This document shows positions 1-11,615 of a DNA stretch of 64,000 nucleotides, one piece after another (the first letter of the stretch is position 1; each line of letters starts with the position of its first letter). Origin of the DNA: Ornithinimicrobium murale (GTDB lineage Bacteria > Actinomycetota > Actinomycetes > Actinomycetales > Dermatophilaceae). Location: the NCBI RefSeq assembly GCF_003352835.1, contig NZ_QLVD01000015.1, positions 62,001-126,000 on the forward strand, read 5' to 3'. Below the pieces are notes generated by a model. It was not told where the DNA came from. It did no database searches and saw only the letters and a program-made list of their open reading frames with translations. Both the position numbers and the translations under genes were made by a program.

Positions 1-473
1 CGCTTGAGCTGGGTCGACGGTTTGCTGCACGCGCCAGCGTCGGTGATGCGCCGTCGGGCGATCCCACCGAGGGGACTGGTGGCCACGTCGGTCGGCGGCT
101 CCCCGGGCCACCACGCGACGATGGGTGAGTCGGGCAGGAGGAGCGGTGTCACCACGGAGGCGCCGTGGTCGGCCATCTCCCCGTAGAGGCGCAGCACCAC
201 GATCTCACTCGCGCCAGCATCACCACCGACGCGGATCTGCGCGTCCAGCCGACTGGCGCCACGACGGTTGGCGCGCACGATCGCCAGGATGCGCGCTGGA
301 TGCTGGCGGGTGGCGTCATTGGCCACCTCGAGCGCCGCGTCGGCTCCCTCCTCGTCGGTGATCAGCAGCAGCGTGAGCACCCGCCCCATGGCCATCGCCC
401 CCACCGCGTGCCGCAGCGCGACCAGACGCTTGCTGATCTCGGTCGTGGTCGTGCTGGGCAGGTCGTCGATCAC
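1..473 (-). CDS. opcA: OpcA, glucose-6-phosphate dehydrogenase assembly protein (partial)
   Basis: OpcA is the actinobacterial and cyanobacterial partner protein needed for assembly and redox control of glucose-6-phosphate dehydrogenase. Read on the minus strand from a GTG at 473, the first 157 codons give a start like MIDDLPSTTTTEISKRL, a central LTLLIITD-like strand and a PDSPIVAWWPGEPP segment typical of the family. The GTG overlaps the zwf stop codon in a GTGA junction, so the two are translationally coupled. The C-terminal half lies beyond base 1 of the window. Identification rests on these motifs plus the position directly after zwf, as in mycobacteria and streptomycetes. Confidence 0.88.
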   Translation of the reverse strand, partial: MIDDLPSTTTTEISKRLVALRHAVGAMAMGRVLTLLLITDEEGADAALEVANDATRQHPARILAIVRANRRGASRLDAQIRVGGDAGASEIVVLRLYGEMADHGASVVTPLLLPDSPIVAWWPGEPPTDVATSPLGGIARRRITDAGACSKPSTQLK

Positions 474-2014
474 GGCAGTCTCCACTCGCGCCCGTCACGG
501 CGCATCAGGTCGTCGGCGGACTGGGGGCCCCACGTGCCGGCGGGGTAGGTGCCCGGCACCACCTGGTGCTCATCCCAGTAGTCGATGACCGGGTCGAGGA
601 TCTTCCAGGACAGCTCGACCTCCTCGTGCCGGGGGAACAGCGGGGGGTCGCCGAGCAGCACGTCCAGGATCAGGCGCTCGTAGGCCTCCGGGCTGGACTC
701 GGTGAAGGACGCGCCGTAGCCGAAGTCCATCGTCACGTCCCGCACCTCCATCTGGCTGCCGGGCACCTTGGAGCCGAAGCGCATCGTGATGCCCTCATCC
801 GGCTGGATCCGGATGACGATGGCGTTCTGCCCCAGCTCCTCGGTCGCGGTGGTGCTGAACGGCAGGTGTGGCGCGCGCTTGAACATCACCGCGATCTCGG
901 TGACCCGCTTGCCGAGCCGCTTGCCCGCCCGCAGGTAGAAGGGCACACCGGCCCAGCGTCGGGTGTCCACCTCCAGCTTGAGCGCGGCATAGGTCTCGGT
1001 GCGGGAGTCAGCGGCGACCCCGTCCTCCTGGAGATAACCCTGGGTGAGCTCGCTGCCCTGCCAGCCCTCGGCATACTGCCCCCGAGAGGTGGAGGTGCTC
1101 AGGTCCTGGGGGAGACGGGCCGAGGCCAGCACCTTGAGCTTCTCGGTGCGCACGGCGCGGGCCGTGAAGTCGATCGGCTCCTCCATGGCCGTGAGGGCCA
1201 GCAGCTGCAGCAGGTGGTTCTGGATGACGTCCTTGGCTGCCCCGACCGTGTCGTAGTAGCCGGCCCGTCCCCCGATGCCGATGTCCTCGGCCATCGTGAT
1301 CTGGACGTGGTCGACGTAGTTGCTGTTCCAGATCGGTTCGAACATCTGGTTGGCGAAGCGCAGCGCCAGCAGGTTCTGCACGGTCTCCTTGCCCAGATAG
1401 TGGTCGATCCGGAAGACCGAGTCGGGAGGGAAGACGTCCTCCACGATCTTGTTGAGCTCCTGCGCGCTGGCCAGATCGTGCCCGAACGGCTTCTCGATGA
1501 CCACCCGCCGCCAGCTGCCCGGGATCGGGTCGCTCAGCCCGGAGGCCCGAAGGTGCTCACAGACCGTGGCGAAGTAGGTCGGGGGGATCGACAGATAGAA
1601 GGCGTGGTTGCCTCCGGTCCCGCGCTCCTCGTCCAGCTCACGCACCGTGTTGGCCAGCACGTCGTAGGCGTCCGCGTCGTCAAAGTTGCCGGGAACGAAC
1701 CGGAACCCCTCGGCCAGGCTGCGCCACACGTCCTCCCGGAAGGGGGTGCGGGCATGCGCCCGGACCGCGTCGTGGACCACCTTGCCGAAGTCCTGGTGGG
1801 CCCAGTCGCGACGGGCGAAACCGACCAGGGAGAAGCCGGCGGGAAGCAGGCCCCGGTTGGCCAGGTCATAGATGGCCGGCATCAGCTTCTTGCGGGCCAG
1901 GTCCCCTGTGACGCCGAACATGACCATGCTGCACGGCCCCGCGATGCGCGGGAGCCGTTTGTCGTCCGGGTGGCGCAGCGGGTTGCGGCCAGCCGAGATC
2001 TCGACCGGGCTCAC
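470..2014 (-). CDS. zwf: Glucose-6-phosphate 1-dehydrogenase
   Basis: This cytosolic enzyme oxidises glucose 6-phosphate to 6-phosphogluconolactone with NADP, the entry step of the oxidative pentose phosphate pathway. The 514-residue product is the normal family length. It has the nucleotide-binding GVTGDLA motif at residues 34-40 and the active-site signature RIDHYLGKE at 202-210. The GTG start at 2014 overlaps the pgi stop (GTGA), and the stop overlaps the opcA start in the same way. It is the fourth cistron of the tkt-tal-pgi-zwf-opcA operon. Confidence 0.97.
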   Translation of the reverse strand: MSPVEISAGRNPLRHPDDKRLPRIAGPCSMVMFGVTGDLARKKLMPAIYDLANRGLLPAGFSLVGFARRDWAHQDFGKVVHDAVRAHARTPFREDVWRSLAEGFRFVPGNFDDADAYDVLANTVRELDEERGTGGNHAFYLSIPPTYFATVCEHLRASGLSDPIPGSWRRVVIEKPFGHDLASAQELNKIVEDVFPPDSVFRIDHYLGKETVQNLLALRFANQMFEPIWNSNYVDHVQITMAEDIGIGGRAGYYDTVGAAKDVIQNHLLQLLALTAMEEPIDFTARAVRTEKLKVLASARLPQDLSTSTSRGQYAEGWQGSELTQGYLQEDGVAADSRTETYAALKLEVDTRRWAGVPFYLRAGKRLGKRVTEIAVMFKRAPHLPFSTTATEELGQNAIVIRIQPDEGITMRFGSKVPGSQMEVRDVTMDFGYGASFTESSPEAYERLILDVLLGDPPLFPRHEEVELSWKILDPVIDYWDEHQVVPGTYPAGTWGPQSADDLMRRDGREWRLP

Positions 2015-3645
2015 CGCTGACCCAGCACCTCTCGCAACTGGGTCAGGCCGTCGGTCTGGTCGGTCAGGTGCAGCCGCAGCACCGGCCGGCCGGCGTCGGC
2101 GAGCACCTGGGCGTCACCGGCCGCCTGGGCCTTGATGAAGGTGCCCAGCGTGAAGTCCTTGCCGGGGACCGGCACGTCCTCGAAGGGCTCCCCGGTGACC
2201 TGGAGGTAGACCCCGACGGCCGGACCGCCCTTGTGGAACTGCCCGGTGGAGTGCAGGAAGCGCGGTCCCCAGCCGAAGGTGACCGGGCGTCCCGTGTGCT
2301 GCTCCAGTGCTCCCCGGACCGACTCCAGGTCCACGTGGGCCAGTCGGTCGAGGTAGACCATGACGGCGAGGTAGCCGCGCTCGGGGTCGAGCTCGGCGAG
2401 GAGTGCCTCGACCGCCGCCGGCAGGGAGTCCTCGGCACCGGCCAGGTCCAGGGCCGTCCCAGCGGTGCGGAGCTCCACCGCCCCGTCCGTGCCCAGTGCG
2501 GGCTCGGCGGTGTCCGAGGGGGTCTCCATCAGGGAACGGGCAGCGTCCTTGGCGCTCTCCACATCGGGTTGGTCGAACGGGTTGATGCCGAGCAGCCGCC
2601 CGGCGACCGCTGTGGCGACCTCCCACAGCAGCAGCTGGGCACCCAGCGTCCCGGACACGTTGATCTGGGCGGGGACCGTGTCGGTCGGGTCGGCCTCGTC
2701 ATCGTCCTCAGCGGTGAGCGCCACCACCGTGGCGTCCGCAGCCGTGGCGACCGCCTCGGCGGCGCCGTCGGTCCCGACCACCACCGGCAGCAGGCCCGTG
2801 CCCTCCTTGCCGGTGCTCTCCGCGATGAGCTGCTCGGCCCAGTCGGCGAACCCCACGATCTGGGTGCCCCGGTCGGTCAGGATGAGCTTGTCTCGCAACG
2901 GGTCGGTGCCCCCGAGCGCCGCCCCGAGCCGCAGGCCCGGGTTGGCGGCGTCGTCCTCGGCCAGCAGGTCGGCGACCTCCTCGGCCTCGTCCAGCAGAGC
3001 GCCGACATCGACCCCGGCCAGACCCGAGGGAACCAGGCCGAAAGCGGTCAGCGCCGAGTAGCGCCCACCGACATCGGGATCGGCGTTGATCACGCGATAA
3101 CCATCGGCCCGAGCCTGTGTGTCCATCGCGCTGCCCGGGTCGGTGACGATGACCACCCGCTCGGTCGGGTCGATCCCGGCGTCCTGGAAGGCCTGGATGA
3201 AGATGCGCCGCTGGGAGTCGGTCTCGACCGTCGACCCGGACTTGGAGGAGACCACCACGGCGGTCCCTGCGAGGTCCTCCTCCACGCACGCACGGACCAT
3301 GTCGGGGTCGGAGGAGTCGACCACCACGAGCTCCACGCCTGCGGTGGCGCAGATCACCTCCGGCGCGAGGGAGGAGCCTCCCATCCCGCACAGCGCAATG
3401 CGGTGCACACCCCGCTCGGTGAGCTGCTCGCGCAGGGCGGCGATCTCACCGATGAGGGGCCGGGAGGTGCGGTGCAGGCCGGTCCAGGCCAGGCGGATCG
3501 CCGACTCGGCCTCGGCAGCCGGGCCCCACAGGGTCGGGTCCTGCGCGAACAGGCGCGAGGCCACCCGGTCCTCGACCAGGGTGGGCAGGTGGGTCTCGAC
3601 GGCGTCGGCCGCGGCTCCGAGGGCCTCGACGGACAGCGAGCTCAC
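2011..3645 (-). CDS. pgi: Glucose-6-phosphate isomerase (Tal-Pgi type)
   Basis: It interconverts glucose 6-phosphate and fructose 6-phosphate. The 544-residue product has SIS-type sugar-phosphate motifs: GMGGSS at 87-92 and SSKSGST at about 133-139. A C-terminal [17 protein letters not shown] segment is shared with the isomerase half of the bifunctional Tal-Pgi proteins. I start it at the GTG at 3645, which forms a GTGA overlap with the tal stop; the open frame runs further upstream but over tal. A pgi between tal and zwf is not the M. tuberculosis order as I remember it; here it would let the same transcript recycle fructose 6-phosphate into the oxidative branch. Confidence 0.93.
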   Translation of the reverse strand: MSSLSVEALGAAADAVETHLPTLVEDRVASRLFAQDPTLWGPAAEAESAIRLAWTGLHRTSRPLIGEIAALREQLTERGVHRIALCGMGGSSLAPEVICATAGVELVVVDSSDPDMVRACVEEDLAGTAVVVSSKSGSTVETDSQRRIFIQAFQDAGIDPTERVVIVTDPGSAMDTQARADGYRVINADPDVGGRYSALTAFGLVPSGLAGVDVGALLDEAEEVADLLAEDDAANPGLRLGAALGGTDPLRDKLILTDRGTQIVGFADWAEQLIAESTGKEGTGLLPVVVGTDGAAEAVATAADATVVALTAEDDDEADPTDTVPAQINVSGTLGAQLLLWEVATAVAGRLLGINPFDQPDVESAKDAARSLMETPSDTAEPALGTDGAVELRTAGTALDLAGAEDSLPAAVEALLAELDPERGYLAVMVYLDRLAHVDLESVRGALEQHTGRPVTFGWGPRFLHSTGQFHKGGPAVGVYLQVTGEPFEDVPVPGKDFTLGTFIKAQAAGDAQVLADAGRPVLRLHLTDQTDGLTQLREVLGQR

Positions 3646-4766
3646 TTGCCCTCTCCACCCAGACGGTCGAGCTCGCCCTGGACGGAGGCCAGCAGGTCGT
3701 TCCACGACTTCACGAACTTGTCGACGCCCTCGGTCTCCAGCGTCTCGACCACCTGCGCATAGCTGACCCCCACGGTCTCGAGACGGTCCAGGACCTCCTG
3801 CGCCTCGGCATACGTCCCGGTGATCGTGTCCCCCGTGACGTTGCCGTGGTCTGCCGCGGCCTCCATGGTGGCGTGCGGCATGGTGTTGACGGTGTTGGCC
3901 GCCACCAGGCCATCGACATACATGGTGTCGGAGTAGTCCGGGTTCTTGACGCCGGTCGAGGCCCACAACGGCCGCTGGGCGTTGGCACCGTCGTCCGCGA
4001 GGTTCTGCCAGCGTGGGGTGCTGAAGACCTCCTCATAGGCCTGGTAGGCGAGTCGGGCGTTGGCCAGACCGGCCTGTCCGCGCAGGGCATGAGCCTCCTC
4101 GGTGCCGATGGCGTCCAGCTGCTGGTCAACCTCGCTGTCCACGCGGGAGACGAAGAAGGAGGCGACCGAATGGATCTGGGACAGGTCGTGCCCCGCCTCA
4201 CGCGCCTGCTCCAGACCGGTGAGGAAGGCGTTCATCACCCCGCGGTAGCGGTCCAGGGAGAAGATCAGGGTCACGTTGACACTGATGCCCTGCGCAAGGA
4301 CCTGGCTGATGGCCGGCAGACCCTCCAGGGTGGCCGGGATCTTGATCAGCAGGTTGGGCCGGTCAACCGCCTTCCAGAGTTTCTGGGCCATCTCGACGGT
4401 GCCATCGGTGTTGTCCTCCAGACGCGGGTCGACCTCGATGGAGACGCGCCCGTCGACCCCGTCGGTGGCCTCGTAGACCGGCCGCAGGACGTCACAGGCG
4501 CTGCGGACGTCCTCGGTGGTCAGCTCGAAGACCGCGGCATCGACGTCGGCGCCGGCTGCCACCAGCTCCTTGACCTGGTCGGTGTAGGCCTCTCCGTCGG
4601 AGAGGGCGTTGGCGAAGATGGTCGGGTTGGTGGTCACGCCGACCACGTGCCGGGTGTCGATGAGCTCCTGGAGCTCACCCTCGGTGATCATCGCGCGGTT
4701 GAGGTCGTCCAGCCAGATCGAGACACCGGCGTCGGACAGGGCTGCGAGAGGGGTGGCGTCAGACAT
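3642..4766 (-). CDS. tal: Transaldolase
   Basis: Transaldolase transfers dihydroxyacetone units between sedoheptulose 7-phosphate and glyceraldehyde 3-phosphate in the non-oxidative pentose phosphate pathway. The 374-residue product starts [10 protein letters not shown] and carries GVTTNPTIF at 43-51 and the Schiff-base lysine, K142, in [11 protein letters not shown]. The ATG at 4766 follows an AGGAGAAG ribosome-binding site that lies inside the end of tkt; the gap to the tkt stop is only 4 bases. It overlaps pgi downstream by GTGA. Length and motifs are normal for the actinobacterial class. Confidence 0.96.
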   Translation of the reverse strand: MSDATPLAALSDAGVSIWLDDLNRAMITEGELQELIDTRHVVGVTTNPTIFANALSDGEAYTDQVKELVAAGADVDAAVFELTTEDVRSACDVLRPVYEATDGVDGRVSIEVDPRLEDNTDGTVEMAQKLWKAVDRPNLLIKIPATLEGLPAISQVLAQGISVNVTLIFSLDRYRGVMNAFLTGLEQAREAGHDLSQIHSVASFFVSRVDSEVDQQLDAIGTEEAHALRGQAGLANARLAYQAYEEVFSTPRWQNLADDGANAQRPLWASTGVKNPDYSDTMYVDGLVAANTVNTMPHATMEAAADHGNVTGDTITGTYAEAQEVLDRLETVGVSYAQVVETLETEGVDKFVKSWNDLLASVQGELDRLGGEGK

Positions 4767-4770
4767 GTGA

Positions 4771-6993
<2,223 letters not shown>

Positions 6994-7041
6994 GGGGGCA
7001 CTCCTGAGGTCTCGTCGGGCGGTGCGGGAGAGCACCATCAC

Positions 7042-7053
7042 GAGTCGACCTTA
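7042..7053 (-). promoter_or_regulatory. Candidate leaderless promoter of the tkt operon (TAAGGT)
   Basis: On the minus strand TAAGGT occupies 7053-7048 and is followed by 6 bases and a GTG at 7041 that is in frame with tkt. This matches the TANNNT-N6-7-RTG spacing seen at many genes here. Transcription would begin at or near 7041, giving either a leaderless start or a 48-base leader before the Shine-Dalgarno-equipped GTG at 6993. No convincing -35 was seen. Confidence 0.5.
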
Positions 7054-7160
7054 GTCGCGTCCTTGCCAACACGCACGGCCCACCCCGGGTGTCCACGAGC
7101 CCGGGTGTGAGAGGCACCACCACCCGGCGATCCAGTGCCCGCCCGGGCAGCCTCGACCGC

Positions 7161-7166
7161 TACGAT
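7161..7166 (+). promoter_or_regulatory. Candidate -10 (TACGAT) for ctaB
   Basis: TACGAT fits the actinobacterial -10 consensus and lies in the divergent tkt/ctaB gap. Transcription would begin near 7173, upstream of both candidate ctaB starts. I could not see a good -35. Confidence 0.35.
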
Positions 7167-7231
7167 GAGGGCTGGAACGGACCTCACCCACTGGTGTGTC
7201 CGCATACGCTCGCGACAGTGACAAGGACGAC

Positions 7232-8182
7232 GTGACCACTCTCGACCGCTCGACAGGGACAACGCCTGCTGTGGACCGCGGGTGGCGCCAAGTGGTCCTG
7301 GACTACATCGCGCTGACCAAGCCGCGCATCATCGAGCTGCTGCTGGTGACCACCTTCCCGGTGATGTTCCTCGCCGAGCGCGGCATACCCGCGCTGTGGC
7401 TGGTGCTCGCCACGCTGATCGGCGGCACCCTGGCCGCGGCATCGGCCAACACGCTGAACTGCTACCTGGACCGGGACATCGACGCACAGATGCACCGGAC
7501 CGAGAAGCGTCCCCTGGTGACCGGGGTGATCACGCCTCGGGCCGCGCTGATCTTCGGTGTGGTGCTCGGCATCATCGCCACGCTCTGGCTGGGGCTCTTC
7601 GTCAACTGGCTGTCGGCGTGGCTGGGGCTGGGGGCGATCGCCCTCTACATCGGCTTCTACACGATCCTGCTCAAGCGCCGCACCAGCCAGAACATCGTCT
7701 GGGGAGGCGTGGCCGGGTGCATGCCTGTGCTGATCGGCTGGTCGGCCGTCACCAACAGCCTCGCCTGGCCCGCCCTCGTGCTGTTCATGGTGATCTTCTT
7801 CTGGACGCCGCCGCACTACTGGCCGCTGTCGATGCGGTTCAAGGAGGACTACGCGGCGGCCGGCGTGCCGATGCTGCCCGTGGTCGCCCAGGACCTGGCG
7901 GTCGCGCGCAAGGTCGTCATCTACTCGTGGGCCACGGTCCTGACCTCGCTGGCGCTGATCCCGGTGGCGCCGATGGGTTGGATCTACACCGGCGTCGCAC
8001 TGCTGTCCGGAGCCATCTTCCTCGTCGAGGCACACCGCCTGCAGACCAGGGCGCGTGCGGGGGAGACCGGCAACAAGCTGGGTGCCATGCGGCTGTTCCA
8101 CTTCTCGATCAGCTATCTGACGCTGCTGTTCATCGGGGTGGCGGTCGACCCTCTCGTGTTCCTCGCCCTCCCCGCATTCTGA
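7232..8182 (+). CDS. ctaB: Protoheme IX farnesyltransferase (heme O synthase)
   Basis: CtaB attaches a farnesyl chain to protoheme to make heme O, the precursor of heme A for cytochrome c oxidase. It is a polytopic membrane protein of the UbiA prenyltransferase superfamily. The product shows [14 protein letters not shown] at the start, the prenyl-diphosphate binding motif N-x3-D-x3-D in NCYLDRDID, and the second acidic site in [14 protein letters not shown]. The GTG at 7232 has a close AAGGA; an in-frame GTG at 7196 would add 12 residues. It converges with ctaA, which performs the next step. Confidence 0.95.
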   Translation: MTTLDRSTGTTPAVDRGWRQVVLDYIALTKPRIIELLLVTTFPVMFLAERGIPALWLVLATLIGGTLAAASANTLNCYLDRDIDAQMHRTEKRPLVTGVITPRAALIFGVVLGIIATLWLGLFVNWLSAWLGLGAIALYIGFYTILLKRRTSQNIVWGGVAGCMPVLIGWSAVTNSLAWPALVLFMVIFFWTPPHYWPLSMRFKEDYAAAGVPMLPVVAQDLAVARKVVIYSWATVLTSLALIPVAPMGWIYTGVALLSGAIFLVEAHRLQTRARAGETGNKLGAMRLFHFSISYLTLLFIGVAVDPLVFLALPAF

Positions 8183-8189
8183 GACCGGT

Positions 8190-8231
8190 CCCGCACGCGC
8201 CTCGATCACCTCGAGACGACGGCCGTGCGGG
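8190..8231. terminator. Bidirectional hairpin between ctaB and ctaA
   Basis: An 8-base perfect inverted repeat (CCCGCACG at 8190-8197 with CGTGCGGG at 8224-8231) encloses a smaller CTCGA/TCGAG stem. It lies between the converging stop codons of ctaB (8182) and ctaA (8249). There is no clear T-tract, which is usual for high-GC actinobacteria. Confidence 0.65.
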
Positions 8232-8248
8232 CGGCGCCCTGTCGGGTG

Positions 8249-9184
8249 CTAGCTGCGCAGGGCCGCGTCGTCCTCGCCCAGGGGCTCCGCTGTCGCGCTG
8301 ACCAGCGGACGTTCCCAGAGGGTGAGCAACCCACCCGTGACACCGATCGTGAGCGCGGCCGCTCCGAGCATGTGCACCAGCACCAGCGCCTCCGGCAGTC
8401 CCGTGAGGTACTGCGTGTAGCCGACGACCCCCTGCGCCAGGGAGATGAGCATGACCGCGCCCCACCACCCACGGGACCGGGCCGCTCCCGACAGCAGGCT
8501 CGTCGCGACGACCATGGCGACCACGAGCCCGACGAAGAGCATCACGGCGTCGGCGTGCAGCCACGAGATCGTTCGTGGGTCGAACCCGAACCGGGCCGGT
8601 TCATCCGCGTCACCAGAGTGAGGGCCGGAGCCGGTCACGACGGTCCCGAGCACCAGCACCACAACCAGGACGACACCGGTGGCCAGTCCCAGCTGACGCA
8701 CGATGCGCGGGACAAGGGCGACGGCGGGGGTGTCAGGTTCCCGTTCTCGCAGGAGCAGGGCCGTGCTGAGAGCGATCAGGGTCATCGACACCAGGAAGTG
8801 CGCCATCACTGTGGTCGGGTGCAGTCCGGTGAGGACGGTGACCCCGCCCAGGACGCCCTGACCGATCGTGATGCCGAGGATGCCGAGGGCCAGGCCCAGC
8901 ATCGGCCTCCGGTCACGAGCCCAGCGCCATACGGCCCAGACGGCGAGCAGGGCGACGGCACCAACCACCATGCTGAGCAGCCGGTTGCCGAACTCGATGA
9001 ACGGATGGAAGGTCAACGCATCATGGACCACCGGGGTGAAAGACCCCTCCTCGCACCGCGGCCAGGTCGGGCAGCCCAGGCCGCTGCCGGTCAGGCGCAC
9101 GAGCCCGCCGGTGACGACGATGAGCACCTGCAGGACCAGGTTGGTGAGCAGGATGCGGCGAAGCCAGGGGGAGGTCACGGGCAC
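8249..9184 (-). CDS. ctaA: Heme A synthase
   Basis: CtaA oxidises the C8 methyl of heme O to make heme A for aa3-type oxidase. The 311-residue product is a multi-helix membrane protein with the family N-terminus LTGSGLGCPTWPRC, containing the extracytoplasmic cysteine pair, and histidines in FHPFIEFGNRLL. A later HFLVSMTLIALSTALLL and a second histidine-containing helix (SWLHADAVMLF) supply heme ligands. I chose the GTG at 9184 because a TACGAT hexamer ends 6 bases upstream; a GTG two codons later (9178) is also possible. Confidence 0.95.
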   Translation of the reverse strand: MPVTSPWLRRILLTNLVLQVLIVVTGGLVRLTGSGLGCPTWPRCEEGSFTPVVHDALTFHPFIEFGNRLLSMVVGAVALLAVWAVWRWARDRRPMLGLALGILGITIGQGVLGGVTVLTGLHPTTVMAHFLVSMTLIALSTALLLREREPDTPAVALVPRIVRQLGLATGVVLVVVLVLGTVVTGSGPHSGDADEPARFGFDPRTISWLHADAVMLFVGLVVAMVVATSLLSGAARSRGWWGAVMLISLAQGVVGYTQYLTGLPEALVLVHMLGAAALTIGVTGGLLTLWERPLVSATAEPLGEDDAALRS

Positions 9185-9196
9185 TGCCTCATCGTA
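9185..9196 (-). promoter_or_regulatory. Leaderless promoter of ctaA (TACGAT-N6-GTG)
   Basis: TACGAT lies at 9196-9191 on the minus strand, exactly 6 bases before the GTG at 9184, with no Shine-Dalgarno sequence. The element overlaps a copy of the over-represented octamer GTATGCCG (9194-9201). Confidence 0.55.
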
Positions 9197-9251
9197 TGCC
9201 GCTCCCGTCACCGCTCCTGAGCCGCCCGCCCGGGGCAGGTGGCTGGCTGGC

Positions 9252-10034
9252 TCAGTCCGACCAGCGCAGGTAGCGGGCGGCCAGGGCCGAGGCGAGGATG
9301 CCCCACACCAGCAGGACCATGATCTCCAGGGCCGGGAAGCCGCCTGAGACGAGCGCGATCCGCATGCCGTCGCCCAGGGCCGCCGACGGCAACAGCCCGA
9401 CGATCGTGTCCCACGGCGCCGGGTAGCGGTCGGCCGAGATGAGCACCCCACCCAGCGCGGCAAGCAGCACCCACAGCAGGTTGGCCAGGGCCAGCACCCC
9501 CTCGGCACGCAGCGTGCCACCGATCAGCACGGCGAGGGAGGCGAAGGCCAGGACGCCGGCGCCGGCCACCAGCAGCGCAGCGGGGATCCCGGCCGGAGCA
9601 GGGCTCCACCCGAGGAACGCGGCGATGATCCCGAGCACGAGCACCTGCACGGCGAGGACCGCACACACCGACAGGGCCTTGGCCAGCAGCAGACCGCCAC
9701 GCCCCAGGGGCGTGGTGCCGAGCAGCCGCAGCACCCCGTAGCGGCGCTCGAAACCAAGCAGGATCGCCTGCCCCGTGAAGGCCGTGGAGATGACCGCCAG
9801 TGCGAGCACGCCCGCCGTTGCGACATCAATCCGCTCACCCTCGCCCAGGGACGGCGCGTCCGTCACGGCCAGCCCGATGAGTGCCATCAGCGGCAGCACG
9901 ATGCTGACGATCAGCTGCTCGCCGTGACTCAGCAGCCCACGCGCCTCGAAGCCGGCCTGCGCCAGGACCCGGCGCACTGCGGGGGCAGATCGGGAGGTCT
10001 GTGTCGATCCGTCGCTCTGGACAGGTCTGGTCAT
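9252..10034 (-). CDS. ABC-2 type transporter permease
   Basis: This 260-residue membrane subunit has about six hydrophobic segments, including LIVSIVLPLMALIGLAV, ILLGFERRYGVLRLLGTTPLG (cytoplasmic coupling region) and a C-terminal FPALEIMVLLVWGILASALAARYLRW. It resembles DrrB-like ABC-2 permeases. Its ATG overlaps the stop of the ATPase gene (ATGA), so the two form one exporter. The pair occupies the place of Rv1456c-Rv1458c-type exporter genes next to ctaA and sufR in mycobacteria. The substrate is unknown; proximity to heme A genes is only suggestive. Confidence 0.85.
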   Translation of the reverse strand: MTRPVQSDGSTQTSRSAPAVRRVLAQAGFEARGLLSHGEQLIVSIVLPLMALIGLAVTDAPSLGEGERIDVATAGVLALAVISTAFTGQAILLGFERRYGVLRLLGTTPLGRGGLLLAKALSVCAVLAVQVLVLGIIAAFLGWSPAPAGIPAALLVAGAGVLAFASLAVLIGGTLRAEGVLALANLLWVLLAALGGVLISADRYPAPWDTIVGLLPSAALGDGMRIALVSGGFPALEIMVLLVWGILASALAARYLRWSD

Positions 10035-10735
10035 GCGCTCTCCCTCCCGTCGGTGAGAGCGAAGTATGCCGACTCCAGGCTCTCCCCGCCCGCCACCTCT
10101 GCGGGCGTCCCCTCGGCGACGGTGCGGCCCCGGGCCATGATCACCAGGTGGTCCGCCAGTCGCTCGGCCTCCTCGAAGGAGTGGGTGGTGACCACGACGG
10201 TGGCGCCCTCCCTGGCGGTGCGGGCGATGAGCCCCCAGACCGTGCGGCGCACGTGAGGGTCGAGGCCGGCGGTGGGCTCATCCAGGAAGAGCACGTCGGG
10301 GCGTCCGACAAGGGCGGCGGCGAGGGCGACGCGCTGTCGCTGTCCACCGGAGAGGCGACGCACCGTGGTGCCCGCGAAGTCGTCAATCTCCAGTTCGCGC
10401 ACCAGGGTGCTCACGTCAGCCGGTGCAGCGTAGAAGCGGGCGAGGTGTCGCAGCAGCGTCACCGGTCGGACGGACTGGGGGAGCCCGCCGTCCTGCAGCA
10501 TCACGCCCACCCGCGCGCGGTGGTCAGGGCCGGCGCGCCACGGGTCGGCCCCCAGCACCTCCACCGTGCCGCTGTCGGCGTGCTGCAGACCCTCGGCGAT
10601 CTCCACGGTGGTCGTCTTGCCCGCTCCGTTCGGCCCGAGCAGGCAGGTGACCTGACCAGGTCGGGCGGTCCACTCAACACCGTCGAGGGCACGGACCCGC
10701 CCGAAGGCGCGAGTCAACTGGTGGACGCGGATCAC
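10031..10735 (-). CDS. ABC transporter ATP-binding protein
   Basis: This nucleotide-binding subunit partners the downstream permease. The 234-residue product has Walker A GPNGAGKT at 34-41, the signature RRLSGGQRQRVALAAAL and Walker B DVLFLDEPTAGLD. It belongs to the DrrA/CcmA-like exporter group. The GTG start at 10735 lies 8 bases after TAGGCT on the minus strand. It is divergent from sufR and shares the repeat-containing intergenic region with it. The substrate cannot be told from sequence. Confidence 0.9.
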   Translation of the reverse strand: MIRVHQLTRAFGRVRALDGVEWTARPGQVTCLLGPNGAGKTTTVEIAEGLQHADSGTVEVLGADPWRAGPDHRARVGVMLQDGGLPQSVRPVTLLRHLARFYAAPADVSTLVRELEIDDFAGTTVRRLSGGQRQRVALAAALVGRPDVLFLDEPTAGLDPHVRRTVWGLIARTAREGATVVVTTHSFEEAERLADHLVIMARGRTVAEGTPAEVAGGESLESAYFALTDGRESA

Positions 10736-10777
10736 GACGGGAGAGCCTATGCGACGTGGCTGGGGCCGATGACCGGC

Positions 10778-10836
10778 GGTCCGAACCTCCCCAAGAATGG
10801 GTGGAGGGTGGTCCGAACCTCCCCAAGAATGGGTGG
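10778..10836. repeat. Two 27-bp direct repeats upstream of sufR
   Basis: Identical 27-base copies at 10778-10804 and 10810-10836 begin GGTCCGAACCTCC and end AATGGGTGG, with a 32-base period (about three helical turns). Each holds a small CCCA-AGAA-TGGG hairpin. They lie between the divergent ABC ATPase and sufR genes, about 60-115 bases before sufR. Function is unproven; a regulator-binding site or a recent duplication are the main options. Confidence 0.75.
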
Positions 10837-10869
10837 GGAATGAGGTTAGGGGGTCCTTCGTTGGACTTG

Positions 10870-10899
10870 GTGTGGATATAGGTCACACTGGCATGGTGT
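10870..10899 (+). promoter_or_regulatory. Candidate sufR promoter and operator
   Basis: TATAGG at 10877-10882 is a plausible -10 just before the sufR ATG at 10893. Two overlapping inverted repeats surround it: GTGTG (10870-10874) with CACAC (10884-10888), and ACAC (10885-10888) with GTGT (10896-10899). The second resembles the ACACT/TGTGA type of site I recall for mycobacterial SufR, so autorepression is a reasonable inference. Confidence 0.45.
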
Positions 10900-11615
10900 T
10901 TATGGCTGACGGCACCGCGGAGTCCCGGACCCGGGACCGTGTCCGTCGTGCCATCGGCGAGCGCGGCCCCATCTCGGCCCGTGACCTCGCCGGCATCCTG
11001 GGCCTGACGCCCGCGGCCGTGCGCCGTCACCTGGATGCCCTCGAGGAAGCCGACCTGATCGCGGAGCACGAGGCCGCACCGGGTCGCCGCGGCCGCGGCC
11101 GGCCAGCGCGCAGCTTCGTGCTGACCGAGCACGGCCAGGCGCAGATGTCCAACACCTACGACGATGTGGCCACCGCCGCCCTGAAGTTCCTGGCCGAGCA
11201 CTCTGGTGACTCGGCCGTCGAGGAGTTCGCCGAGGAGCAGATCCACGAGTTGGAGCGGCGCCTGCGGACTGCCGTGGATGCCGCCGGGGACGACCTGGTC
11301 GCCCGCATCGAGGCACTCTCGGACGCCCTGTCCGCTGAGGGTTTTGCCGCCACGACACGCCCGGTCGGGCAGGGCACCGGAGTGGCCGGGATCCAGTTAT
11401 GCCAAGGTCATTGCCCGGTGCGCAACGTGGCCACTGAGTTCCGTCAGTTCTGTGACGCCGAGACCGAGGCCTTCTCGCGGCTCCTCGGCGTCCACGTGCA
11501 GCGCCTGGCCACCCTGGCCGGCGGCGAGCACGTCTGCACCACCTATATCCCCACCGCGGCCCTGACCGAGGGTCCGGTTGTCGTCGAGTCCCCTGAAGGA
11601 AGGTCTACGCGATGA
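10893..11615 (+). CDS. sufR: SufR-type iron-sulfur transcriptional regulator
   Basis: SufR is a winged-helix repressor of the suf operon that senses Fe-S cluster status through its own cluster. The 240-residue product has an N-terminal helix-turn-helix ([24 protein letters not shown]) and a [10 protein letters not shown] wing. Four C-terminal cysteines (about C170, C174, C187 and C215) match the cluster-binding pattern of the family. The ATG at 10893 has no ribosome-binding site and lies close to a -10-like TATAGG, so the transcript may be leaderless. Its stop overlaps the sufB start (ATGA). It heads the suf operon as in mycobacteria. Confidence 0.93.
   Translation: MVFMADGTAESRTRDRVRRAIGERGPISARDLAGILGLTPAAVRRHLDALEEADLIAEHEAAPGRRGRGRPARSFVLTEHGQAQMSNTYDDVATAALKFLAEHSGDSAVEEFAEEQIHELERRLRTAVDAAGDDLVARIEALSDALSAEGFAATTRPVGQGTGVAGIQLCQGHCPVRNVATEFRQFCDAETEAFSRLLGVHVQRLATLAGGEHVCTTYIPTAALTEGPVVVESPEGRSTR

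Noticed and set aside
566-2020. Long plus-strand open frame antisense to zwf (and similar ones at 2068-3762, 4843-7110, 32784-35384)
   Set aside because: High GC makes antisense frames open. These translations are rich in Val/Gly/Arg/His, match no family, and cover genes with clear catalytic motifs on the other strand.
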